63,876 nt of DNA from Kiloniellaceae bacterium. Its GTDB lineage: Bacteria; Pseudomonadota; Alphaproteobacteria; Kiloniellales; J153. Positions 44,467-54,296 of this stretch are shown in pieces (the stretch's first letter is position 1; each line of letters starts with the position of its first letter). The notes beneath the pieces were generated by a model that saw nothing but the letters and a program-made list of their open reading frames with translations, ran no database searches and was not told the origin of the DNA. The stretch covers positions 1 through 63,876 of the forward strand of contig JAJFGL010000027.1 of NCBI GenBank assembly GCA_021776135.1, in the 5' to 3' direction. A program made the position numbers and the translations under genes.

Positions 44467-46902
44467 ATGACGACATCATCGTCCAGGCGGCAAGACCGCG
44501 CGCGGTCGGCCGATCCGGCGCATCTGGCTTGTCTGCGGGCGCTGGAGCGGAAGATCCTATGGCTCGCGTCCTGGATCGTCCATAACGCCAATCATGTCCG
44601 GCCCAGCCGCGACGGCCTGAAAGTCGGCGGCCACCAGGCCTCCAGCGCCTCCATGGCGACCTTGATGACGGCCCTGTACCTGGACGTGCTGCGGCCCCAG
44701 GACCGGGTCGCGGTCAAACCCCACGCCAGCCCGGTCTTTCACGCCATCCAATACCTCCTGGGCCAGCAAAGCCGCGAAAATCTGGAGCTGTTCCGCTCCC
44801 TCGGCGGGGCGCAGTCCTATCCCTCCCGGACCAAGGATCTGGACGACGTGGATTTTTCCACCGGCTCGGTCGGCATGGGGGTCGCCATGACCAGTTTCGC
44901 GGCCCTGGCCCAGGACTATGTGCGCCTGAAGGGCTGGGCGCCGGAGGACCTGCCGGCGGGGCGCATGGTCGCCCTGGTCGGCGACGCCGAACTGGACGAG
45001 GGCAACGTCTACGAGGCCCTGTTCGAGGGCTGGAAACACGACATCCGCAACGTCTGGTGGGTGATCGACTACAACCGGCAAAGCCTGGATGCGGTGATTA
45101 CCGACCGCCTGTTCGGGCGCATCGACGAGATGTTCTCGAACCTGGGCTGGCGGGTCGTGACCTTGAAGTACGGCGAGCGTTTGCAGGCGGCGTTCGAGGA
45201 ACCGGGCGGCGGCGCCTTGCGCCAGTGGATCGACGATTGCCCGAATTCCCTGTTCTCGGCCCTGGTGTTCCAGGGCGGAAAGGCTTGGCGCCGGCAACTG
45301 CTGGCCGATATCGGCGATGCCGCCGGTGTGCGAGGTTTGCTCGGCGATTACGGCGACCAGGCCTTGGCGGCCCTGATGACCAACCTGGCCGGGCACGATT
45401 TGGTTTCCGTGCTGGATGCGTTTCACGGTGTCCAGGACGACCGGCCGGTCTGCTTCATCGCCTACACCATCAAGGGCCTGGGCCTGCCTTTCGCCGGCCA
45501 CAAGGACAATCACGCCGGCCTGATGAACCCGGACCAGATGGCTGAGTTCCAGCGCCTCAACAATATTCCCCAGGGCGCCGAATGGGACCGCTTCGCCGGC
45601 CTGGATCTGCCGCCGGACCGGCTTCAAGGCTTTCTCGATAAAGTGCCCTTCGCCGCCCAGGCGGTGCGCCGCACCCAGGCGCCGCCGGTCGCGGTCCCGC
45701 GCGATTTCCCGCGACCCAAGGCTGAGGTCATGGCGACCCAGGAGGCTTTCGGGCGGATCATGGGCGAGCTGGCCCGCGATGGCGGGGCCCTGGCCGAGCG
45801 TATCGTGACCGCCTCTCCGGACGTGACCGTCTCGACCAACCTGGGCGGTTGGGTTAATCGCCGGGGTATCTTCGACCGCCACCGGCGCGCCGACGTGTTC
45901 AAGGAGCAAAAGGTCATCTCGGCCCAGCGCTGGGCCATGTCCCCTGACGGCCAGCATATCGAACTGGGCATCGCCGAGAACAACCTGTTCCTGCTGCTCG
46001 GCGCTCTCGGCCTTTCCCATTCCTTGTTCGGGGCCCGGCTGCTGCCGGTCGGCACCCTCTACGATCCCTTCATTCAGCGCGGCCTGGATGCCCTGAACTA
46101 CGCCTGCTATCAGGATGCCCGCTTCATGGTCGTGGCGACGCCGTCTGGGATTACTCTAGGCCCGGAGGGCGGGGCGCATCAGTCGATCTCGACTCCGCTG
46201 ATCGGCATGGCTCAGGACGGTTTGGCCAGCTTCGAACCGGCCTTCGCCGACGAATTGGCGGCGATCATGGCCTGGGCCTTCGACTACATGCAGCGCGGCG
46301 GCGAGGCGGAAAGCGGCCCGGCGCCGGACCCGGTAAGCTGGCTGCGCGATGCCGGCGGCGGCTCGGTCTATCTGCGCCTCTCCACCCGCGCCTTGGCGCA
46401 GCCGGCGAGGGCCATGGCGGCGGCCTTGGAAAGCGCCGTCATCGCCGGCGGCTATTGGCTGCGCGAACCGGCCGAGGGGGCTGACTTGGCGATCGTTTAC
46501 ACTGGCGCCATCGCGCCCGAGGCCCTGGCCGCCCATGCCGGGATCGCCGGGGAGATTCCCGGCGCCGGGCTTCTGGCCGTGACCTCGGCCGACCGCTTGA
46601 ACGCCGGCTGGCACGCGGCCGGGCGGGCGCGCCGGGCCGGGAACGCGGGCGCGCGGAGCCATATCGAGCAGCTCTTGGCGCCCCTGAGCCCCGGCGCCGG
46701 TCTGGTCACGGTTCTGGACGGCCATCCCGCCGCCCTGTCGTGGCTGGGCGGGGTGCGCGGGCACCGGGTCCAGGCCCTGGGCGTCGAGCATTTCGGCCAA
46801 TCCGGCGACCTGCCCGATCTGTATCGCACCTATGGAATCGACGGCGGTGCGATCCTCGACGCCTGCGCGGCGGCGTGTCTGGCCCTGGGCAAAACGCGCT
46901 AG
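44467..46902 (+). CDS. Transketolase-like / homodimeric 2-oxoacid dehydrogenase E1-like TPP enzyme
   Basis: The 811-residue protein is a thiamine-diphosphate enzyme. The TPP-binding motif is VALVGDAELDEGN...DYNRQSLD, and the pyrimidine-binding region is around ELGIAENNLFLLLGALGLSHS. Length and layout (an N-terminal, a middle and a C-terminal transketolase domain) resemble AceE-type pyruvate dehydrogenase E1 more than the 660-residue classic transketolase. No lipoyl E2 or E3 gene is adjacent, so I do not assign a reaction. The ATG at 44467 has GAGGAGAG upstream. It is followed by tRNA-Leu. Confidence 0.85.
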   Translation: MTTSSSRRQDRARSADPAHLACLRALERKILWLASWIVHNANHVRPSRDGLKVGGHQASSASMATLMTALYLDVLRPQDRVAVKPHASPVFHAIQYLLGQQSRENLELFRSLGGAQSYPSRTKDLDDVDFSTGSVGMGVAMTSFAALAQDYVRLKGWAPEDLPAGRMVALVGDAELDEGNVYEALFEGWKHDIRNVWWVIDYNRQSLDAVITDRLFGRIDEMFSNLGWRVVTLKYGERLQAAFEEPGGGALRQWIDDCPNSLFSALVFQGGKAWRRQLLADIGDAAGVRGLLGDYGDQALAALMTNLAGHDLVSVLDAFHGVQDDRPVCFIAYTIKGLGLPFAGHKDNHAGLMNPDQMAEFQRLNNIPQGAEWDRFAGLDLPPDRLQGFLDKVPFAAQAVRRTQAPPVAVPRDFPRPKAEVMATQEAFGRIMGELARDGGALAERIVTASPDVTVSTNLGGWVNRRGIFDRHRRADVFKEQKVISAQRWAMSPDGQHIELGIAENNLFLLLGALGLSHSLFGARLLPVGTLYDPFIQRGLDALNYACYQDARFMVVATPSGITLGPEGGAHQSISTPLIGMAQDGLASFEPAFADELAAIMAWAFDYMQRGGEAESGPAPDPVSWLRDAGGGSVYLRLSTRALAQPARAMAAALESAVIAGGYWLREPAEGADLAIVYTGAIAPEALAAHAGIAGEIPGAGLLAVTSADRLNAGWHAAGRARRAGNAGARSHIEQLLAPLSPGAGLVTVLDGHPAALSWLGGVRGHRVQALGVEHFGQSGDLPDLYRTYGIDGGAILDACAAACLALGKTR

Positions 46903-46952
46903 CTGTTGCACCTGCGTCCGCTATGGTATAGCACGGGCGCGCCGCCATATTC

Positions 46953-47037
46953 GCGGGCGTGGCGGAATTGGCAGACGCGCTGGCTTTAGGTGCCAGTGGA
47001 GCGATCCGTGGGGGTTCGAGTCCCTCCGCCCGCACCA
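46953..47037 (+). tRNA. tRNA-Leu (TAG), with encoded CCA
   Basis: The acceptor stem GCGGGCG/CGCCCGC, anticodon loop TTTAGGT (anticodon TAG), the long variable arm of a class II tRNA and the T arm GGTTCGAGTCC are all present. The CCA end is encoded. It lies about 60 bases before tig. Confidence 0.96.
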
Positions 47038-47100
47038 AAAAACACGCGGCGCGAGTGCCGATACCCTTGAAACGGGCAAGACAGAAAGGCCGGGCGGGTC

Positions 47101-48528
47101 ATGCAAGTTACAGAGACGCACACCGAAGGACTGAAGCGGGAATACAAGGTTCTCATCAGCGCCAAGGACATTGACGAGAAGGTGACCGGAAAGCTGGAAG
47201 AACTGGGCGCCAAGGTCAAGGTGCCGGGCTTTCGCCCCGGTAAGATACCCATGCAGGTGCTGCGGCAACGCTTCGCCAAGTCGGTCATGGGCGAGGTCTT
47301 GGAAGGCGCGGTCAATGACAGCTCCAACCAGGCCTTGAGCGAACGCGGCTTGCGCCCGGCGGTTCAGCCCAAGATCGAGATCACCGCCTTCGACGAGGGC
47401 AAGGATCTGGAATACACCATGGCGCTGGAGATTTTACCCGATATCGAGCCCATGGATTTCGCCGCTATCGAACTGGAACGCATGGCGATCGATGTCGAGG
47501 ACAATGCCATCGAGGAAACCCTCGCTGACCTGGCCAAGGCCCACAAAACCACCATGCCGCTGGACAAGCCGCGCGAGGCCAAGCCGGGCGATGTCCTGGT
47601 CCTCGATTTCAAGGGAACGGTCGATGGCGAGGCCTTCCCCGGCATGGAAGGCGAGGATCACCATCTGGAACTCGGCTCCAACACCTTCATCGCCGGTTTC
47701 GAGGAACAGTTGATCGGCGCCGGCGCCGGCGACAGCCGCGAGGTCAAGGTGACCTTTCCCGAGCAATACGCCAACGACAAGCTGTCCGGTCGCGACGCTA
47801 TCTTCGCCGTGACCGTCAAGGAGGTCCTGGAATCGGTCCCGGCGGAACTCAACGACGACTTCGCCGTCAAATTGGGCGAAAAAGACCTGGCCGGCGTGAA
47901 GCAGCGGGTGCGCGAGCGCCTGGCGTCCGAATACAAGGATTTCGGCCGCGGCCGCATGAAGCGTCATCTCCTGGACCAATTGGCGGAGGGGCACGATTTC
48001 CCGGTACCCCTGGCCATGGTCGACAGTGAGTTCGACGGAATATGGAAGCAGATCGAGGAAGACCGTAAGGCCGACCGCCTGGATGCCGACGATGCCGCCA
48101 AGAGCGAAGAGGACTTAAAGACCGAATACCGGGATATCGCCGAGCGCCGTGTCCGCCTCGGTCTGCTGATCTCGGAAGTGGGGCAGCGCAACCAGATCGA
48201 AGTGACCCAGGAAGAACTGAACCGGGCCTTGTTACAGGAGGCGCAGCGCCACCCGGGACAGGAACGCGAAGTCTTCGATTTCTTTCAGCGTACACCCGAG
48301 GCCATGGCCAATTTGCGGGCGCCGATCTACGAAGACAAGGTCGTCGACTTCATCGTCGATCTGGCGATGGTTTCGGAGCGCAAGGTGACGCCGGCGGAAT
48401 TGCGTAAGGAAATGGACGCGGAGGCCGCCGGTGAAAGCGCCGGCCGGGCCAAGAATACCAAGGCCAAGGCGGGGGCCAAGAAGGCCGGCGCCAAGGCCAA
48501 GAAAACCGCCAAGCCAAAGAAGGACTAG
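47101..48528 (+). CDS. tig: Trigger factor (ribosome-associated chaperone/peptidyl-prolyl isomerase)
   Basis: Trigger factor binds near the ribosome exit tunnel and folds nascent chains. The 475-residue protein has the N-terminal ribosome-binding motif region (VKVPGFRPGKIPMQVLRQRF), the FKBP-like domain (KPGDVLVLDFKGTVDGEAFPG, GSNTFIAGFEEQLIGAGAGD) and a C-terminal chaperone part. It ends in a Lys/Ala-rich tail. It is next to clpP and clpX, the usual order. Confidence 0.95.
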   Translation: MQVTETHTEGLKREYKVLISAKDIDEKVTGKLEELGAKVKVPGFRPGKIPMQVLRQRFAKSVMGEVLEGAVNDSSNQALSERGLRPAVQPKIEITAFDEGKDLEYTMALEILPDIEPMDFAAIELERMAIDVEDNAIEETLADLAKAHKTTMPLDKPREAKPGDVLVLDFKGTVDGEAFPGMEGEDHHLELGSNTFIAGFEEQLIGAGAGDSREVKVTFPEQYANDKLSGRDAIFAVTVKEVLESVPAELNDDFAVKLGEKDLAGVKQRVRERLASEYKDFGRGRMKRHLLDQLAEGHDFPVPLAMVDSEFDGIWKQIEEDRKADRLDADDAAKSEEDLKTEYRDIAERRVRLGLLISEVGQRNQIEVTQEELNRALLQEAQRHPGQEREVFDFFQRTPEAMANLRAPIYEDKVVDFIVDLAMVSERKVTPAELRKEMDAEAAGESAGRAKNTKAKAGAKKAGAKAKKTAKPKKD

Positions 48529-48534
48529 GTCCAG

Positions 48535-48710
48535 GGCAATCGCTTTTGTCTTGGCAGTCCCGCCGGCGCTTCCTACGTCCTTCGACAAGCTGAGGATGAG
48601 GACTTTTCTTTCTGCCACCCACGGGTCTTCCTCATCCTGAACTTGTTGAAGGACGCAACCGCGCCGATCCAAACCTTGTGCCGGGAGCGATATTTCCATA
48701 TTCGATTGCC
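48535..48710 (+). repeat. MITE-like palindromic repeat, copy 3 (with terminal inverted repeats)
   Basis: This is the best-preserved copy, 176 bp, with perfect 8-bp terminal inverted repeats GGCAATCG (48535-48542) and CGATTGCC (48703-48710). The core arms 48576 onward (CGTCCTTCGACAAGCTGAGG) and 48629-48655 are palindromic. The flanking segments TTGGCAG and GCGCCGATCC/TTGTGCCGGGAGCGA match copy 1. It fills most of the tig-clpP gap. The termini suggest mobilisation in trans by a transposase encoded elsewhere. Confidence 0.8.
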
Positions 48711-48789
48711 GTGGGGCCGGTTCAGTGGATTAATCCGACCTTAGGACTTGTGGCCCAGGCTTCGGAAAAATTAGGAAAACGGAAATCCC

Positions 48790-49428
48790 ATGAGCGACGC
48801 AAAAGACTTGGCGATGAACACCCTGGTGCCCATGGTGGTCGAGCAGACCAACCGCGGCGAGCGCGCCTACGATATTTTCTCCCGTCTACTCAAGGAGCGC
48901 ATCATCTTCCTGACCGGCGGGATCGACGATGGGGTGGCCAGCCTGATCTGCGCGCAGTTGCTGTACCTGGAATCCGAGAATCCGAAAAAGGACATTTCGT
49001 TTTACATCAACTCGCCCGGCGGGGTCGTGACCTCCGGCTTGGCCATCTACGACACCATGCAATATATCCGCCCCGAGGTTTCGACCGTCTGCATCGGTCA
49101 GGCGGCCTCGGCCGGTTCGTTGTTGCTCATGGCCGGCGCCAAGGACAAGCGCTACGCGCTGCCGAACGCCAAGATCATGGTCCATCAGCCTTCCGGCGGT
49201 TTCCAGGGCCAGGCCACGGATATCGAGATCCACGCCCGGGAAATCATCAAGACCCGGGGCCGCCTGAACGAAATATACGCCGAGCACACCGGCCAGACGA
49301 TCGCGGTCATCGAGGACGCCATGGAGCGGGACCGCTTCATGAACCCGGATGAAGCGAAGGATTTCGGCCTGATCGATACCATCGTGGATAAACGCCCCCC
49401 TGTCGACGACAACGCCAAGAGCGACTAG
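48790..49428 (+). CDS. clpP: ATP-dependent Clp protease proteolytic subunit ClpP
   Basis: ClpP forms the 14-mer protease chamber and works with ClpX or ClpA. The 212-residue protein has the catalytic triad Ser107 (QAASAGSLL), His132 (IMVHQPSGG) and Asp181 (MERDRFMN). The spacing between them equals that of E. coli ClpP. It is followed by clpX after a gap of about 317 bases. Confidence 0.96.
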   Translation: MSDAKDLAMNTLVPMVVEQTNRGERAYDIFSRLLKERIIFLTGGIDDGVASLICAQLLYLESENPKKDISFYINSPGGVVTSGLAIYDTMQYIRPEVSTVCIGQAASAGSLLLMAGAKDKRYALPNAKIMVHQPSGGFQGQATDIEIHAREIIKTRGRLNEIYAEHTGQTIAVIEDAMERDRFMNPDEAKDFGLIDTIVDKRPPVDDNAKSD

Positions 49429-49745
49429 AAACCACCGAATCCCGGTCCGGTGGCGCCGGCGCCAAGCGAAAAACACACCTATCGCCCTTTGCCGATTGAC
49501 TTTTTCCGTTTCGTTAACCAAATCGTAAGGAAGATCACCGGATATGGTTAATCGAGTCCGAATCTTCCGGCGTTAAGGGAAATTTGAAGCGTATATCCTA
49601 CACTTTCCCCTGACCCGAGGGCTTAATGGTCGCGATCCGCGGACTGCCGGAAAAGCGCTGGAAGCTGCGGATTTTAACATTGTATGCAGGCGGTGCGTAC
49701 GTCTAACATGACTATGCCGAACATGGGGTTTGAGGCATTGGGACT
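49429..49745. other. clpP-clpX intergenic region
   Basis: This is a 317-base gap without a gene. It contains no convincing tRNA, repeat or terminator. A promoter for clpX is likely, but I see no strong consensus. A short GGGACT before the clpX start serves as a weak ribosome binding site. Confidence 0.6.
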
Positions 49746-51008
49746 ATGAGCAAATCTAGCGGCAACGATTCGAAAAACACTCTCTACTGCTCGTTCTGCG
49801 GAAAGAGCCAGCACGAGGTCCGCAAGCTTATTGCGGGGCCGACGGTCTTTATCTGCGACGAGTGCGTCGAGCTGTGCATGGACATTATCCGGGAAGAGCA
49901 CCGGACCACCCTGGTAAAGTCCAACGACGGCGTGCCGACGCCGCACGATATCTGCTCGGTCCTGGACGACTATGTCATCGGCCAGGAAAAGGCCAAGCGG
50001 GTTCTCTCGGTCGCCGTCCATAACCACTATAAGCGCTTGGCGCACAGCGCGAAGTCGTCGGATGTGGAACTGTCGAAGTCGAATATACTCCTGGTCGGCC
50101 CGACCGGCTGCGGCAAGACGCTGTTGGCCCAGACCCTGGCCCGGATTCTGGATGTTCCCTTCACCATGGCGGACGCCACGACCCTGACCGAAGCCGGCTA
50201 TGTTGGCGAGGATGTCGAGAACATCATCCTGAAGCTTCTGCAGTCGGCCGACTATAACGTCGAGCGCGCGCAACGCGGCATCGTCTATATCGACGAGGTC
50301 GACAAGATCAGCCGCAAGTCGGACAATCCCTCGATCACCCGCGACGTCTCGGGCGAGGGCGTGCAGCAGGCGCTCTTGAAGATCATGGAGGGCACGGTGG
50401 CTTCCGTCCCCCCCCAGGGCGGGCGCAAGCACCCGCAGCAGGAGTTCCTGCAGGTCGACACCACCAACATCCTGTTTATCTGCGGCGGCGCCTTCGCTGG
50501 CCTGGAAAAGATTATATCCCTGCGCGGCGTGGGCACCTCGATCGGTTTCGGCGCCGATGTGATCAGCCCGGACGATCGTAACGCGGGTCAGATCTTGAAG
50601 GATGTCGAGCCGGAAGACCTGCTCAAATTCGGTTTGATCCCGGAATTCGTCGGCCGTCTGCCGGTGGTCGCCACCCTTGGCGACCTCGATGAGGAAGCCT
50701 TGGTCGAAATTCTCACCCGGCCCAAGAACGCCCTGGTCAAGCAGTACCAGCGCTTGTTCGAAATGGAGGATATCAGCCTCGATTTCAGCGAGGAGGCGCT
50801 CAAGGCGATTTCCGAAAAGGCGATCGCGCGCAAGACCGGCGCCCGTGGCCTGCGTTCGATCATGGAGGCGATACTCCTGGAATCCATGTACGAGCTGCCT
50901 GGCCTGGACGGGGTCGAGGAGATCGTCATCAACCGGGAGGTGGTCGAGGGCCGGGCCCAGCCGCTGCAAATCTATACCGACCGCCGCGAGGACGCGAGCA
51001 GCGCTTAG
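49746..51008 (+). CDS. clpX: ATP-dependent Clp protease ATP-binding subunit ClpX
   Basis: ClpX unfolds substrates and feeds them to ClpP. The 420-residue protein has the N-terminal zinc-binding domain (Cys15, Cys18, Cys37, Cys40 in YCSFCGKS and [10 protein letters not shown]), Walker A GPTGCGKT near residue 118, Walker [11 protein letters not shown] near 180 and the pore loop region. The start is an ATG after GGGACT. Order tig-clpP-clpX-lon is conserved in many proteobacteria. Confidence 0.96.
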   Translation: MSKSSGNDSKNTLYCSFCGKSQHEVRKLIAGPTVFICDECVELCMDIIREEHRTTLVKSNDGVPTPHDICSVLDDYVIGQEKAKRVLSVAVHNHYKRLAHSAKSSDVELSKSNILLVGPTGCGKTLLAQTLARILDVPFTMADATTLTEAGYVGEDVENIILKLLQSADYNVERAQRGIVYIDEVDKISRKSDNPSITRDVSGEGVQQALLKIMEGTVASVPPQGGRKHPQQEFLQVDTTNILFICGGAFAGLEKIISLRGVGTSIGFGADVISPDDRNAGQILKDVEPEDLLKFGLIPEFVGRLPVVATLGDLDEEALVEILTRPKNALVKQYQRLFEMEDISLDFSEEALKAISEKAIARKTGARGLRSIMEAILLESMYELPGLDGVEEIVINREVVEGRAQPLQIYTDRREDASSA

Positions 51009-51036
51009 CTCCAGCGGTTTACTTCGGTGCCCCGGT

Positions 51037-51065
51037 CTTGAATTGACCCGATTCCGTCCCGACTT
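51037..51065 (+). promoter_or_regulatory. Possible heat-shock (sigma-32) promoter of lon
   Basis: CTTGAA (51037-51042) is followed, after 15 bases, by CCCGACTT (51058-51065), a partial match to the heat-shock -10 element CCCCATNT. It lies about 85 bases before lon. The -10 is not a good match, so this is tentative. Confidence 0.3.
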
Positions 51066-51150
51066 CTAAAGGGCCGGGGGTTCGAAGAACGAAACGCCAG
51101 ACTGCCGGTTCGCGGCCCAGGTCCGGGTCACAAATAAATGAAGAGGTCAT

Positions 51151-53562
51151 ATGCTCGAGATTCCAGGCGGTAATTTGTTTCCAGTCCTTCCCTTACGCGA
51201 CATCGTGGTCTTTCCCCATATGATCGTGCCGCTTTTCGTCGGGCGCGAGAAGTCCGTGCGCGCGCTTGAAGACGTCATGAAGGACGACAAGCAGATACTT
51301 CTGGTCACCCAAAAGAGCGCGGCCCAGGACGATCCCAAGACCGAGGATATCTTCACCGTCGGCACCATAGGCACGGTGCTGCAACTGCTGAAGCTGCCCG
51401 ACGGCACGGTCAAGGTTTTGGTCGAGGGCCAGCAGCGCGCGAGCATCGATCGCTATACCGAGGTCGAGGATTTTTTCCAGGCCTATGCCACAGTTGTCGA
51501 AGACAACGTGGGCGACGACCGCGAGATCGAGGCCCTGGCGCGCACCGTCATCAATCAGTTCGAGCAGTACATCAAGCTGAACAAGAAGATTCCGCCCGAG
51601 GTGCTGGTGTCGATCAATCAGATCGACGAACCCAGCAAGCTGGCCGATACCATCGCCTCGCACCTGACTCTCAAGATACCGGAAAAGCAGGAACTGCTGG
51701 AGGCCGAAACCATCTCCGCGCGCCTGGAAAAGGTGTTCGGCTTTATGGAGGCCGAGATCGGTGTCCTGCAGGTCGAAAAGCGCATCCGCAACCGCGTTAA
51801 GCGGCAGATGGAAAAAACTCAGCGCGAGTACTACCTCAACGAACAACTCAAGGCGATCCAGAAGGAACTCGGCGAGGGCGAGGAGGGGCGCGACGAACTG
51901 GCGGAGCTCGATGAGCGGATCGTCAAGACCCGCCTATCCAAGGAAGCGCGCGAAAAGGCCCAGGCCGAGGCGAAGAAGCTTCGCCACATGAGCCCCATGT
52001 CGGCCGAAGCCACGGTCGTGCGCAATTATCTGGACTGGCTGCTCGGCATCCCTTGGAAAAAGCGCAGCAAGGTCAAGAAAGACATTCAACTGGCCGAAGA
52101 CATCCTCAACGCCGACCACTACGGACTTGAGAAGGTCAAGGAACGGATTCTCGAATACCTCGCGGTGCAGCAGCGCATCGGCAAGGTCAAGGGCCCGATT
52201 CTATGTCTGGTCGGCCCCCCCGGCGTCGGTAAAACCTCGCTCGGCAAATCGATCGCGCGGGCGACCGGGCGTAATTTCGTGCGCATGAGCCTGGGCGGAG
52301 TCCGCGACGAGGCCGAGATCCGCGGTCACCGGCGGACCTACATCGGCTCCATGCCCGGCAAGGTCGTCCAGGGCATGAAGAAGGCCAAGACCTCGAACCC
52401 GCTGTTCCTGTTCGACGAGATCGACAAGCTGGGCGCCGATTGGCGCGGCGACCCCTCGTCGGCCCTGCTTGAGGTTCTCGACCCGGAACAGAACGGCACC
52501 TTCAACGACCACTATCTGGAGGTTGACTACGACCTTTCGGACGTGATGTTCGTGACCACGGCGAACACTTTGCGCATGCCGCAACCCTTGCTCGACCGCA
52601 TGGAGATCATTCGCATCCCCGGCTATACCGAGGATGAGAAGGTTCAGATCGCGCGCCGCCACCTGATGGGCAAGCTAATGAAACAGCATGGCCTGAAGGA
52701 TGAGGAATGGTCGATCTCGGATAAGGCCTTGCGCGCCTTGGTGCAGCTTTATACCCGTGAAGCGGGGGTGCGCAGTCTAGAGCGCGAACTGGCGGGCTTG
52801 ATGCGCAAGGCGGTTAAGGAAATCGCGATCAAGAAAATCGAAAAGGTCGTCGTGACCAACCGCAACTTGCGAAAATACGCGGGCATCGTTCGCTTCAGCC
52901 GCGCCGAGACGGAACAGGAAGATCTGGTCGGCGTCGCCACCGGCCTTGCCTGGACCGAGGTCGGCGGCGAGCTGCTCTCGATCGAGTCCCTGACGGTGCC
53001 CGGCAAGGGCAAGGTCACCTCGACCGGCAAGCTTGGCGATGTCATGAAGGAATCGATTCAAGCGGCTGAATCCTACGTCAAGAGCCGGGCCGTCGAGTTC
53101 GGAATCGACCCGAGCCAGCTCGACAAGAAGGACATCCATGTTCATGTGCCCGAAGGCGCGACGCCCAAGGACGGGCCTTCCGCCGGTATCGCCATGGTGA
53201 CCGCCATCGTATCCACCTTGACCGGCACGCCGGTGCGCTGCGACGTGGCCATGACCGGCGAGGTAACCCTGCGCGGCCGGGTCTTGCCCATTGGCGGCTT
53301 GAAAGAGAAATTGCTCGCCGCCCTGCGCGCCGGGATCAAGACCGTCATCATTCCCAAGGAGAATGAAAAAGACCTGGCGGATATTCCCGATAACGCCAAG
53401 CGGGCCATGGAAATCATTCCCGTGAGTTTGGTCGACGAGGTTCTGCACATCGCCTTGGCTACGCCGCCCGCTTTAAAAGACTGGAGCGAAGGACGCGAGG
53501 AAGTCGAAGTGGCGCCCAAGGTCCCGGAGGGCCAAGGACGCAGCGGTCTCCTGACCCATTGA
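51151..53562 (+). CDS. lon: ATP-dependent protease Lon
   Basis: Lon degrades misfolded and regulatory proteins. The 803-residue protein has the N-terminal substrate-binding LON domain (FPVLPLRDIVVFPHMIVPLFVGR), Walker A GPPGVGKTS near residue 355, Walker B NPLFLFDEIDKLG and the Ser-Lys catalytic dyad Ser677 (DGPSAGIAM) and Lys720 (GGLKEKLLAA), the same spacing as in E. coli. AAGAGG lies before the ATG. Confidence 0.97.
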   Translation: MLEIPGGNLFPVLPLRDIVVFPHMIVPLFVGREKSVRALEDVMKDDKQILLVTQKSAAQDDPKTEDIFTVGTIGTVLQLLKLPDGTVKVLVEGQQRASIDRYTEVEDFFQAYATVVEDNVGDDREIEALARTVINQFEQYIKLNKKIPPEVLVSINQIDEPSKLADTIASHLTLKIPEKQELLEAETISARLEKVFGFMEAEIGVLQVEKRIRNRVKRQMEKTQREYYLNEQLKAIQKELGEGEEGRDELAELDERIVKTRLSKEAREKAQAEAKKLRHMSPMSAEATVVRNYLDWLLGIPWKKRSKVKKDIQLAEDILNADHYGLEKVKERILEYLAVQQRIGKVKGPILCLVGPPGVGKTSLGKSIARATGRNFVRMSLGGVRDEAEIRGHRRTYIGSMPGKVVQGMKKAKTSNPLFLFDEIDKLGADWRGDPSSALLEVLDPEQNGTFNDHYLEVDYDLSDVMFVTTANTLRMPQPLLDRMEIIRIPGYTEDEKVQIARRHLMGKLMKQHGLKDEEWSISDKALRALVQLYTREAGVRSLERELAGLMRKAVKEIAIKKIEKVVVTNRNLRKYAGIVRFSRAETEQEDLVGVATGLAWTEVGGELLSIESLTVPGKGKVTSTGKLGDVMKESIQAAESYVKSRAVEFGIDPSQLDKKDIHVHVPEGATPKDGPSAGIAMVTAIVSTLTGTPVRCDVAMTGEVTLRGRVLPIGGLKEKLLAALRAGIKTVIIPKENEKDLADIPDNAKRAMEIIPVSLVDEVLHIALATPPALKDWSEGREEVEVAPKVPEGQGRSGLLTH

Positions 53563-53568
53563 CGATTT

Positions 53569-53600
53569 GGCCGGGCGGCGGCGCCGTCCGGCCGATTTTC
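53569..53600 (+). terminator. Likely terminator after lon
   Basis: GGCCGG (53569-53574) and CCGGCC (53588-53593) pair, with further GGCG/CGCC pairing inside, and GATTTT follows. It begins 6 bases after the lon stop. The T run is short. Confidence 0.6.
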
Positions 53601-53643
53601 CGCCAATAGCGCGCAAATCCCGCGTTTTTTCCGTTGTCATTGA

Positions 53644-53673
53644 TTGACTGCGCCGGATTGACCGATCTAGTAT
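53644..53673 (+). promoter_or_regulatory. Likely promoter of the HU gene
   Basis: TTGACT (53644-53649) and TAGTAT (53668-53673) are separated by 18 bases, close to the sigma-70 type consensus, about 90 bases before the GTG start. Confidence 0.5.
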
Positions 53674-53763
53674 TCGCTGCGTCTTCAAGAATCGCTTATC
53701 TGTCTCCGTGCGTCTGATTGCATTTCAGAGCACCTTACTTTTTCCACTTTAGGGGGTTTTATC

Positions 53764-54042
53764 GTGAACAAGAACGAATTGATCGGCGTCGTCGCGGACA
53801 AGACTGGGTTGTCGAAGGCGGACAGCACGAACGCGGTCGATAGTGTCTTCGACGCAATTTCCGATTCGCTCAGCGGCGGTGGCGAGGTTCGGCTCGTCGG
53901 CTTCGGAACGTTTTCCGTCAGCCTGCGCCGGGCATCGGAAGGGCGCAATCCGCGTACCGGCGAGAAAATTCAGATCCCGGCATCCAAGCAGCCGAAGTTC
54001 AAGGCCGGCAAGGGCCTGAAGGATTTGGTCAACGGCAGATAG
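53764..54042 (+). CDS. hup: DNA-binding protein HU
   Basis: HU is a small histone-like protein that bends and compacts DNA. The 92-residue protein has the family pattern NKNELIGVVADKTGLSKAD and GFGTFSVSLRRASEGRNPRTGEKIQIPA, including the DNA-binding arm RNPRTGEKIQIPASKQPKF. The start is a GTG at 53764 after GGGGG. It is followed by a strong terminator. Beta subtype (HupB) is likely next to lon, as in E. coli, but alphaproteobacteria often have one HU. Confidence 0.95.
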   Translation: MNKNELIGVVADKTGLSKADSTNAVDSVFDAISDSLSGGGEVRLVGFGTFSVSLRRASEGRNPRTGEKIQIPASKQPKFKAGKGLKDLVNGR

Positions 54043-54066
54043 GACCGTTCCTGCTAGAGAGATACG

Positions 54067-54107
54067 AACCGGCCGCCCGCGATTCTTGCGTGGCGGCCGG
54101 TTTTTAT
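54067..54107 (+). terminator. Rho-independent terminator after HU
   Basis: A 9-bp stem CCGGCCGCC (54069-54077) with GGCGGCCGG (54092-54100) is followed by TTTTT. It sits 25 bases after the HU stop. Confidence 0.9.
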
Positions 54108-54141
54108 TGCCGCCTGGCAGATTGTTTTGCCGCCCGGCAGG

Positions 54142-54217
54142 GGGCGATTAGCTCAGTTGGTAGAGCGTCTCGTTTACACCGAGAAGGTCGGCGGTTCGAC
54201 CCCGTCATCGCCCACCA
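54142..54217 (+). tRNA. tRNA-Val (TAC), with encoded CCA
   Basis: The acceptor stem GGGCGAT/ATCGCCC, D arm GCTCAGTTGGTAGAGC, anticodon stem TCTCG/CGAGA with loop TTTACAC (anticodon TAC) and T arm are complete. The CCA end is encoded (54215-54217). Confidence 0.96.
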
Positions 54218-54296
54218 AAATCGAATAAACTCAGCGTTCTAGGGCCTGTTGACACTTTGGATCCCGCCTCGGCGGCAGCCTTATTGTCCACCGGCC

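Noticed and set aside
44557-46020. A 487-codon minus-strand frame inside the transketolase-like gene
   Set aside because: It has no known motif and is covered by the strong plus-strand TPP enzyme.
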